Shown piece after piece: positions 1 through 4,681 of a DNA stretch of 7,598 nucleotides. The stretch covers positions 1 through 7,598 of the forward strand of contig CAAFZH010000054.1 of assembly GCA_900767495.1 (NCBI GenBank). Direction: 5' to 3'. The translations under genes and the position numbers were made by a program. The stretch comes from Clostridia bacterium (GTDB taxonomy: Bacteria > Bacillota > Clostridia > Christensenellales > Borkfalkiaceae). The notes under the pieces were generated by a model. That model searched no databases. It saw only the letters and a program-made list of their open reading frames with translations, and was not told the DNA's origin. Position 1 is the stretch's first letter. Every line of letters begins with the position of its first letter.

Positions 1-7
1 AACTGTC

Positions 8-154
8 TTTGCGTCAATGTCGAGTGAGCAAACTTGCTTGCAAGGGTTTGCGAGCGACGATATTCATAAGGCACTTGCATTTTTGACAAAAAATGCTAAA
101 AACGATAGTTTTAACGCGCCAGCGTTAAGTGCCGAATAGCAGTAGCGCGGCAAA
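8..154. repeat. Branched structured repeat, copy A
   Basis: A 147-base element that matches copy B at 3316-3474. Its first part (4-69) is nearly identical to 3312-3377, with 4 differences in 66. The predicted fold has an outer clamp TTTGC (8-12) with GCAAA (150-154). A leading hairpin pairs GCAAAC (28-33) with GTTTGC (46-51), with TTGC/GCAA inside. TATTC (61-65) pairs with GAATA (134-138), and GGCACTT (70-76) with AAGTGCC (127-133). Three hairpins lie inside: 77-84/89-96, 99-103/108-112 and 113-117/122-126. Pairing is conserved between copies although stem sequences differ. I cannot tell whether it works as RNA or as a DNA palindrome. No coding capacity is evident. Confidence 0.8.
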
Positions 155-242
155 CTCCCGGGAGGGTGGCTTTCCGCGCACCTTTATCCCCTATCGTCTT
201 GCTACGCTACGCTTGCAATCCACTTTCCCCGAAGGAGAAAGC
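151..242. repeat. Mosaic of short repeat modules
   Basis: Four short modules recur in the second repeat region of this window. Bases 151-169 are the exact reverse complement of 3513-3531 and centre on the palindrome CTCCCGGGAG. Bases 186-198 are the exact reverse complement of 3598-3610. Bases 199-220 are a direct near-match (18 of 22) to 3529-3550. Bases 221-242 match the reverse complement of 3565-3586 at 20 of 22. Order and orientation differ between the two regions, so the modules appear to have been shuffled or inverted independently. No gene is evident. Confidence 0.7.
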
Positions 243-250
243 AAGAATGT

Positions 251-352
251 ACGTCATATTGAGCGTAAGCGAAATATCCCACGACCCAAGTGATAAAGTG
301 TATACTATCGAACTTTTTCGGTGGGATTCTTCACTTGCGTTCAGAATGACGT
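251..352. repeat. Imperfect 102-base palindromic repeat
   Basis: The left arm (251-282) and right arm (321-352) are inverted repeats matching at 25 of 32 positions, around a 38-base centre. The element starts ACGTCAT and ends ATGACGT. The arm carries GAGCGTAAGCGAAAT, a motif also found at 364-388 and 3614-3638 in slightly different form. It resembles the widespread bacterial intergenic repeats of the GTCATTCTGAGCGAAG type, whose spurious translations read like 'ILNASEESH'. It probably folds as a long hairpin. It may be a non-autonomous mobile repeat, but no target-site duplication was identified. Confidence 0.75.
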
Positions 353-363
353 GTAAAAAAATT

Positions 364-500
364 ACGTCATATTGAGCGAAAGCGAAATGGCTCGACAGCC
401 CGTCCCCCTTTCGTCGCGCTAACGCGCGCCACCTCCCCCGTTTCATCGGGGGAGTTTACCCGCGACCAAAGCGATAAAGTATATCTATTGCACTATTTGG
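364..500. repeat. Second palindromic repeat, interrupted and truncated
   Basis: Bases 364-388 repeat the left arm of the element at 251-352. The central part of that element resumes at 459-500 (compare 278-320). Between them lie 70 unrelated bases (389-458), which are hairpin-rich. They include GGCT/AGCC (389-400) and a perfect 8-bp stem CTCCCCCG (433-440) with CGGGGGAG (447-454). Bases 429-458 resemble the module at 3513-3531. The right arm of the palindrome is missing: the repeat stops at 500, immediately before the araC stop codon. The 433-454 hairpin could slow transcription leaving araC, but no T-tract follows on that strand. Confidence 0.65.
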
Positions 501-1238
501 TTAATCGTTAAGATTTTTTTGATAGTTGAGCGGCGAAACGCCCACTCGATTTTTAAACGCGTGAGTAAAATAATTGTAATCGTCATAGCCGAGGCGAGTT
601 GCTATTTCTGTAAGCGATAATTCGTTTTCCGTAAGCAACGCCTTGGCTTTTTCTATTTTTAAGTCCAAAGCGTACTGCATGACAGACTTGCCCGTTTCCT
701 TTTTGAAAACCCGCGATAAATGCGCTACGGAATAGGATATCGCGTTGCAGACATCGCTCATATCGTGGCGTTCGTCGTAATGATTGTGCAGATATTCAAG
801 CGTTTTTCGGGTAAGTTCGCTCAATTTAACGTGTTCCGCGTTGCGCATTATGCAAAGAATAATCGCCTCCACCGCGTTTTCCGCTATCCTCTTTTGCAAT
901 GGGTCGTAAAAACCGCCCAACGCCTCGCATGCGGAAACGAAAGCCGCTATTTCGGGCGAAAACGCGTTTTTAATATGCAACGGCAAATTCACGCTTTCGT
1001 CGCAAAAAAAGTTGAAACTTATAAAGTCGGACTTTTCTCCGCCGCTCCGTTGTCGCACGGTCTGCGGGGGCAGTAAAATCGCCTGGTTTTTCTCTACGAC
1101 TATTTTTCGCCTGTTTATGCAATAAGTTAAAGTTCCCTGCATTACCAAAGTTAAATCGTAAAAGCCTATTTTGCTTTTTTCCACGGGATAAACTTTTAAC
1201 ATTTTGTTGTGTCGCATATAAATAAGGTCTATTTTCAC
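501..1238 (-). CDS. AraC-family transcriptional regulator
   Basis: This is a cytoplasmic DNA-binding regulator. Counted from an ATG at 1313 (270 residues), the N-terminal half (about 38-105) has the beta-rich look of an AraC ligand-binding cupin. The C-terminal 100 residues form the double helix-turn-helix: helix region one at about 184-205 (ends SRVFKKETGKS) and region two at about 232-256 (SLTEIATRLGYDDYNYF), followed by GVSPLNYQ. It lies divergent to uxuA, so it probably controls the uronate operon, sensing a hexuronate or intermediate; this is inference from position. I prefer the GTG at 1236-1238 (245 residues). AGGTG precedes it, whereas the ATG at 1313 lacks a ribosome binding site, sits only about 7 bases from the predicted transcript start, and its first 25 residues overlap the uxuA promoter. 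Family assignment is secure; ligand and exact start are not. Confidence 0.9.
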   Translation of the reverse strand: MKIDLIYMRHNKMLKVYPVEKSKIGFYDLTLVMQGTLTYCINRRKIVVEKNQAILLPPQTVRQRSGGEKSDFISFNFFCDESVNLPLHIKNAFSPEIAAFVSACEALGGFYDPLQKRIAENAVEAIILCIMRNAEHVKLSELTRKTLEYLHNHYDERHDMSDVCNAISYSVAHLSRVFKKETGKSVMQYALDLKIEKAKALLTENELSLTEIATRLGYDDYNYFTHAFKNRVGVSPLNYQKNLND

Positions 1239-1242
1239 GGCG

Positions 1243-1247
1243 CACCT
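1243..1247 (-). promoter_or_regulatory. Ribosome binding site favouring the GTG start of araC
   Basis: AGGTG on the minus strand ends 4 bases before GTG (1238-1236), with AGG 6 bases away. Neither in-frame ATG (1313 or 1217) has a comparable purine-rich site. This supports a 245-residue product with a leader of about 80 bases. Confidence 0.45.
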
Positions 1248-1299
1248 GTCTGATGATAAAATTTGACAAAAAATCACGGGTTGACGATATAATTTGCCA

Positions 1300-1328
1300 T
1301 TTACAAATAACATCTTTTGTTATATAAT
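1300..1328 (+). promoter_or_regulatory. uxuA operon promoter
   Basis: TTTACA (1300-1305), a 17-base spacer and TATAAT (1323-1328) form a near-consensus sigma-A promoter. The predicted transcript start is near 1335, giving a 44-base leader to the uxuA ATG. The -10 box overlaps the -10 box of the minus-strand araC promoter by two bases, so both promoters are unlikely to be occupied at once. Confidence 0.65.
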
Positions 1329-1355
1329 TATAGTATACGCGGCGAAAAAAGTCAA
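1327..1355 (-). promoter_or_regulatory. araC promoter
   Basis: On the minus strand, TTGACT (1355-1350), a 17-base spacer and TATAAT (1332-1327) make a near-perfect sigma-A promoter. The predicted transcript start is near 1320. It faces away from the uxuA promoter, and the two -10 boxes overlap. Confidence 0.7.
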
Positions 1356-1362
1356 CCGCGTA
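1336..1362. promoter_or_regulatory. Inverted repeat, candidate operator
   Basis: TACGCGG (1336-1342) and CCGCGTA (1356-1362) form a perfect 7-bp inverted repeat. Half-site centres are 20 bases apart, about two helical turns. The repeat sits at the start of the uxuA transcript and brackets the araC -35 box (1350-1355), so a protein bound here could affect both promoters. In the uxuA mRNA it could also form a hairpin just upstream of the ribosome binding site. Which regulator binds is unknown; AraC proteins more often use direct half-sites. Confidence 0.45.
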
Positions 1363-1378
1363 AAAGGAATAAACTCAA

Positions 1379-2416
1379 ATGAAACTCACTTTCAGGTGGT
1401 ACGGCGAAAAGGATTGTATTCCTCTTAACTATATCAAACAAATTCAGGGTATGACGGGCGTTGTTACCGCCGTTTACGACGTACCCGTCGGCGAAGTGTG
1501 GGAAGTTTCCGCACTCGAAAAACTCAAAAATCTCGCAAATTCCGCGGGTCTTGAAATGGAAGTTATCGAGTCCGTACCCGTTCACGAGGATATCAAACTC
1601 GGCAAACCTACGCGAGATAAACTCATCGCTAATTACGCGCAGAATATTTTAAATTGCGGCAAGGTCGGCGTAAAGTGCATTTGTTATAACTTTATGCCCG
1701 TATTCGACTGGTTCAGGACTAATTTATACTATAAACATGCCGACGGGTCTACCTCGCTTTCTTATAGCGAGGAGGATTTTAAAAAACTCGATAAGCACAA
1801 TTTGCGCCTTCCCGGATGGGACGAAAGTTATACCTCGGCGCAACTTAACGGCTTGCTTAAAGAATACGAGGGCGTTACTCACGAAAAATTGTTTGAGAAT
1901 CTCGTATATTTCCTCAACGGAATAATGCCCGCGTGTAACGAGGCGGGCGTAAATATGGCTATTCACCCCGACGATCCGCCGTGGGATATATTCGGCTTGC
2001 CCCGCATAGTCGGCAAAGAGGCGGACTACGATAAACTTTTTGCCGCCGTGCCCGATAAGCACAACGGAATAACTTTCTGTACGGGCAGTTTAGGCGCGGG
2101 CAGGTTCAACGATTTGCCCAAAATGGCGGCTAAATACGCCGACCGTATCTACTTTGCGCATTTAAGGCAGTTGAAGTTTGTAAACGAAACCGATTTTTAC
2201 GAGAACGGACATCAGACCGCCGAGGGTAACGTGGATATTTACGCAATAGTAAAAGCACTTGTGGAAAACGGGTTCGACGGATATCTTCGTCCCGACCACG
2301 GCAGAAATATCTGGGGCGAGGACGCTAAACCGGGTTACGGATTGTACGATCGCGCGCTCGGCGCGGCTTATTTAAGCGGCGTGTTCGAGGCGGTTACCAA
2401 AGACCTGAATAAATAA
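1379..2416 (+). CDS. uxuA: D-mannonate dehydratase
   Basis: This cytoplasmic enzyme dehydrates D-mannonate to 2-keto-3-deoxy-D-gluconate in glucuronate catabolism. The 345 residues match the short Firmicutes form (E. coli UxuA is about 50 residues longer). The N-terminus MKLTFRWYGEKDCIPL is typical of the family. The metal-binding set of this TIM-barrel family is visible: His196 in AIHPDDPP, Cys234 in ITFCTGS, His261 in YFAHLRQ and Asp306 in LRPDHGR, as expected for Mn2+ coordination by analogy with the Streptococcus suis enzyme. The ATG is preceded by AAAGGA (1363-1368), 10 bases away. It is the first gene of an operon with the SDR reductase 16 bases downstream, which makes its substrate. 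Transcription is probably controlled by the divergent AraC protein. Identification is confident; no key residue appears to be missing. Confidence 0.97.
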   Translation: MKLTFRWYGEKDCIPLNYIKQIQGMTGVVTAVYDVPVGEVWEVSALEKLKNLANSAGLEMEVIESVPVHEDIKLGKPTRDKLIANYAQNILNCGKVGVKCICYNFMPVFDWFRTNLYYKHADGSTSLSYSEEDFKKLDKHNLRLPGWDESYTSAQLNGLLKEYEGVTHEKLFENLVYFLNGIMPACNEAGVNMAIHPDDPPWDIFGLPRIVGKEADYDKLFAAVPDKHNGITFCTGSLGAGRFNDLPKMAAKYADRIYFAHLRQLKFVNETDFYENGHQTAEGNVDIYAIVKALVENGFDGYLRPDHGRNIWGEDAKPGYGLYDRALGAAYLSGVFEAVTKDLNK

Positions 2417-2432
2417 TAGCGAGGATAAAATT

Positions 2433-3272
2433 ATGTATAAAGTACCTTTTAAAGTCGATTTGAGCGATAAAACCGTTGCCGTAACGGGCGCGGGCGGAAT
2501 TATTTGCGGCGAGTTTGCAAAGGCTCTCGCGGCGTGTGGAGCAAAAGTCGCTTTGCTCGATATAAATTACGACGCGGCTGAAAAGATTGCCGAAGAAATA
2601 GGCGAAAACGCTTTTGCCGTAAAGTGCAACTGTCTGGATAAAGAGGATATAAAAGCCGCCAAAAAGGCGATTAACGATAAGTTCGGTAAAGTCAATTTTC
2701 TTATAAACGGCGCGGGCGGAAATAATCCGCGCGCTACCTGCGATAACGAAACCGCCACTCCCGATACGATAGATTCGGGCATTAAGGACTTTTTCGCCCT
2801 CGAAGAAAGCGGCTTGAAATTCGTGTTCGATCTTAATATAACCAGCGCGTTTTTAGTAACGCAGGTTTTTGCCGAAGATATGTTAAAAACGGGCGGCAAT
2901 ATTATAAATATTTCTAGTATGAACGCTTACCGTCCTTTAACAAAAATACCCGCATACTCTGCGGCAAAGGCGGGCGTAAGCAACTTTACCGAGTGGCTCG
3001 CGGTGCATTTTGCGCCCTGCAATATCCGTTGCAACGCAATCGCTCCCGGGTTTTTCGTAACCAATCAGAACAGAGCGTTGTTGTTTACCGCCGACGGCAA
3101 CCCCACCGCCCGTACCGAAAAAATTCTTAACGCCACGCCTATGAAAAAGTTCGGCGAGATAAGCGACCTTATCGGTTGTTTACTGTGGCTTTCGGACGAC
3201 ACGGCAAGCGGTTTCGTAACGGGAACGGTTATCCCCGTAGACGGCGGTTTTTCTGCCTACAGCGGCGTATAA
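2433..3272 (+). CDS. uxuB: SDR-family fructuronate reductase (D-mannonate oxidoreductase)
   Basis: This classical short-chain dehydrogenase of 279 residues most likely interconverts D-fructuronate and D-mannonate, the step before UxuA. The Rossmann glycine motif is TGAGGIICG (18-26). Asp43 at the end of the second strand (ALLDIN) favours NAD(H). NGAGG is at 92-96. The catalytic set is Asn135, Ser162, Tyr175 and Lys179 (YSAAK). The C-terminus GTVIPVDGGFS is the usual SDR ending. GAGGA (2421-2425), 7 bases before the ATG, and the 16-base gap to uxuA indicate a shared transcript. The length and operon position match the SDR-type UxuB (YjmF) of Bacillus subtilis, which is unrelated to the long-chain UxuB of E. 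coli. SDR membership is certain. Substrate is inferred from neighbour and length; another sugar-acid or polyol oxidoreductase is possible. Confidence 0.88.
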   Translation: MYKVPFKVDLSDKTVAVTGAGGIICGEFAKALAACGAKVALLDINYDAAEKIAEEIGENAFAVKCNCLDKEDIKAAKKAINDKFGKVNFLINGAGGNNPRATCDNETATPDTIDSGIKDFFALEESGLKFVFDLNITSAFLVTQVFAEDMLKTGGNIINISSMNAYRPLTKIPAYSAAKAGVSNFTEWLAVHFAPCNIRCNAIAPGFFVTNQNRALLFTADGNPTARTEKILNATPMKKFGEISDLIGCLLWLSDDTASGFVTGTVIPVDGGFSAYSGV

Positions 3273-3315
3273 GAGTATAGCGTTATATTGACAGAATGAC
3301 ATAAAAAAGTGTGTC

Positions 3316-3474
3316 ATTGCGTCAATGCCGAGCGAGCAAACTTGCTTGCAAGGGTTTGCGAGCGACGGTATTCATAAAACGATAGGCGTTTTTATTAAAA
3401 ACGCTAAAAACCGTCAGGTTTTTGTAAGGCGTTAGCCTTTATCGTTGAATAAGGAGCGTAGCGACTGCGGCAAT
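3316..3474. repeat. Branched structured repeat, copy B
   Basis: This is the second copy of the element at 8-154. The clamp ATTGC (3316-3320) pairs with GCAAT (3470-3474). The leading hairpin pairs GCAAAC (3336-3341) with GTTTGC (3354-3359). TATTC (3369-3373) pairs with GAATA (3447-3451), and AACGATA (3378-3384) with TATCGTT (3440-3446). Three hairpins lie inside: GCGTTTTT/AAAAACGC (3386-3404), AAAAACC/GGTTTTT (3406-3423) and AAGGC/GCCTT (3426-3439). It lies 43 bases after the uxuB stop codon, so it would be in that operon's transcript if transcription reads through. An inverted repeat AATGACA/TGTCATT (3295-3301/3312-3318) spans its left edge. Confidence 0.8.
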
Positions 3475-3610
3475 CCCACCGAAAAAGTACGCGGCATATC
3501 CTCCGTAGACCTCCACCCTCCCGGGAGTTTGCTTCGCTACGCTCGCAAAGACACAATTTTTTTCGCTTCCTCCTTCGGGGGAAGTGTCGGCAACGCCGAC
3601 GATAGGGGAT
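3454..3610. repeat. Mosaic repeat modules downstream of uxuB
   Basis: This non-coding stretch is built of modules shared with 151-242. Bases 3513-3531 and 3598-3610 are exact reverse complements of 151-169 and 186-198. Bases 3529-3550 and 3565-3586 are near-matches to 199-220 (direct) and 221-242 (inverted). An 11-base perfect inverted repeat, GAGCGTAGCGA (3454-3464) with TCGCTACGCTC (3534-3544), encloses about 70 bases. No gene is supported here. Confidence 0.65.
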
Positions 3611-3649
3611 CTTACGTCATATCGAGCGTAAGCGAAATATGACGTAAGA
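3610..3649. repeat. Perfect 13-bp hairpin, short form of the palindromic repeat
   Basis: Bases 3610-3622 and 3637-3649 are perfect inverted repeats around a 14-base loop that contains GAGCGTAAGCGAA. The left arm plus loop is the same motif as the left arms at 251-275 and 364-388. It lies between two converging genes, 33 bases past the end of the HIT gene, so it could act as a bidirectional transcription stop. However, no T-tract follows on either strand. Confidence 0.6.
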
Positions 3650-3681
3650 AAGAGCGTCGTTGCGGGCAGGCTGCGCATTAA

Positions 3682-4023
3682 CTACGCGGGTTGCCAACCC
3701 ATTTTTTGTCCCGATAAAATATGTATATGCAGGTGCGGCACGGTCTGTCCCGCGTCGTCGCCCTGGTTTATCACCAGTCTGTAGCCGCCGCCGAGTTCCA
3801 ACTTGTCTTTAAGCGACGATATTTTTTTCATTATTCTGCCCAGCGTTATTTCGTCCTCTTCGCTCATTTCGGCAAGATATTTAAAATGCTTTTTGGGTAT
3901 GCCCAAAAAATGATTTTTGGCTTGCGGATTTATATCTCTTATTATAATAAAGTCCTCGTCCTCGTAAACTTTGTTTACGGGGATTTCGCCTTTTACGAAT
4001 TTACAAAACAAACAATCTTCCAT
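3682..4023 (-). CDS. hinT: HIT-family (HinT-type) nucleotide hydrolase
   Basis: This 113-residue cytoplasmic histidine-triad protein belongs to the Hint branch, which hydrolyses nucleoside phosphoramidates and acyl-adenylates. The triad is His97-Leu-His99-Ile-His101 in TVPHLHIHILSG. GQ at 92-93, just upstream, and the ending KMGWQPA resemble the usual Hint C-terminus. Cys4 and Cys7 (CLFCKFVKGEIP) match the zinc-binding version of the family. The start is fixed by GGAG (4035-4032), 8 bases ahead of the ATG and inside the end of the upstream gene. Only two bases separate that gene's stop from this ATG, so the two are surely co-transcribed and perhaps translationally coupled. The physiological substrate is unknown for most bacterial members, and the context does not reveal it. 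Confidence 0.95.
   Translation of the reverse strand: MEDCLFCKFVKGEIPVNKVYEDEDFIIIRDINPQAKNHFLGIPKKHFKYLAEMSEEDEITLGRIMKKISSLKDKLELGGGYRLVINQGDDAGQTVPHLHIHILSGQKMGWQPA
3688..3707 (+). terminator. Possible plus-strand terminator
   Basis: GGGTT (3688-3692) and AACCC (3696-3700) form a 5-bp stem with a 3-base loop, followed by A and six Ts (3702-3707). It would stop plus-strand transcripts arriving from the uxuA-uxuB operon before they run antisense into the HIT gene. It lies inside the 3' end of that gene, so the sequence may simply reflect its codons. The stem is short. Confidence 0.3.
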
Positions 4024-4025
4024 AA

Positions 4026-4484
4026 CTAAAACTCCAGAATTTTATCGTCCGCGCCGCTCCAGGAATAAACCTTTGCGCTTACGCCGCCGTTATTTAAAAA
4101 TTTAAGCACTTTTTCCGCAGATTCGCTATTGCCGCCCGCGTACCACAGCGCAAAATTTTCCTTAGTGCTTATATCCGTAGTCGGCTTTTCTCTCGAACCG
4201 CCCATTACGGGTTTTCCGCCGTAAAAAATTTCCACGGCTACCAGTTTACCGCTTAAAAACTTTTCGGCGTGAATTGCCGCCGCCTCGTAATCGTCGTAAG
4301 AAAATCTCGCGGTCTGGTAGGTAAATTCCATAGTAAACACTTCGTCGTAAAAAGCGAACGCCATATCGTTTAAAGAATACGGGTTTTTAACGCCTATGAA
4401 TTTATCCCCGTTAAAGTCGAGTATTTTCGCGCCGTAGCCGCTTAACTTGTCGGCTATATAATTTATAACTTCCTGCTTTTCCAT
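4026..4484 (-). CDS. Unrecognised 152-residue protein coupled to HIT gene
   Basis: I do not recognise this protein. It is small, soluble-looking and acidic, with no signal peptide, membrane segment, metal-binding motif or repeats. It reads as an alpha/beta fold: an N-terminal helix (MEKQEVINYIADKLSGYG), strands around ILDF, FIGV and VFTMEFTYQTARF, a helix AAAIHAEKFLSG, strand LVAVEIFYGG, a variable loop, then ENFALWYAGG and a helix (SAEKVLKFLNN) with a closing strand VSAKVYSW. Coding is supported by codon use like its neighbours and by the two-base gap to the HIT gene. I chose the ATG at 4484 over a TTG at 4520 because a strong promoter (4492-4520) occupies the stretch between them. That leaves little or no untranslated leader. 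Confidence 0.75.
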   Translation of the reverse strand: MEKQEVINYIADKLSGYGAKILDFNGDKFIGVKNPYSLNDMAFAFYDEVFTMEFTYQTARFSYDDYEAAAIHAEKFLSGKLVAVEIFYGGKPVMGGSREKPTTDISTKENFALWYAGGNSESAEKVLKFLNNGGVSAKVYSWSGADDKILEF

Positions 4485-4491
4485 CGTAAAT

Positions 4492-4520
4492 ATTTTACCA
4501 TTGCCGTCGGTCGTTGTCAA
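4492..4520 (-). promoter_or_regulatory. Promoter of the 152-residue protein and HIT gene
   Basis: On the minus strand, TTGACA (4520-4515), a 17-base spacer and TAAAAT (4497-4492) form a near-consensus sigma-A promoter. The expected transcript start, about 7 bases past the -10 box, falls at 4484-4485, on or next to the ATG, which implies a leaderless mRNA. Confidence 0.6.
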
Positions 4521-4577
4521 GCGGAAACAAGAATTTAATAAATTTGCAAAAATTTTTTAAAAATGTTGCTTTTGCAA

Positions 4578-4606
4578 TAGATAAATTTTATTTATTGTGT
4601 TATACT
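4578..4606 (+). promoter_or_regulatory. Likely pflB promoter, extended -10 type
   Basis: TATACT (4601-4606) is preceded by TGT (4598-4600), fitting an extended -10 element. At 17 bases upstream, TAGATA (4578-4583) is only a weak -35 match (4 of 6). The surrounding 4531-4600 stretch is very AT-rich. The predicted transcript start is near 4613, giving a leader of about 70 bases. Confidence 0.45.
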
Positions 4607-4681
4607 ATATGCACTCGATTATTTTTGCGGGCGAAAAAGTCGGCGCAAAAATTTTGATTTTATAAACGGGAGGTTTATTAA

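Noticed and set aside
166..446. Overlapping small frames on both strands in the first gap
   Set aside because: They consist of palindromic repeat sequence, giving repeat-like peptides such as ILNASEESH that are known as spurious translations. No ribosome binding site fits.
3316..3474. tRNA or CRISPR reading of the branched repeat
   Set aside because: It has three inner hairpins on a closed stem, but no anticodon-arm, T-loop or CCA-adjacent features and is too long for a tRNA. There is no regular repeat-spacer pattern.
3439..3678. Small frames on both strands in the second gap
   Set aside because: They are made of the shared repeat modules, occur on both strands at once, and have no supporting start signal.
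4485..4520. TTG start giving a 164-residue version of the small protein
   Set aside because: TTG overlaps the -35 box of a strong promoter and lacks a ribosome binding site; the extra 12 residues look non-coding.
4556..4612. Rex or other redox operator ahead of pflB
   Set aside because: The TTGC-TTTT-GCAA palindrome (4565-4576) is short and no TTGTTAA-type Rex dyad is present. It is not enough to call a site.
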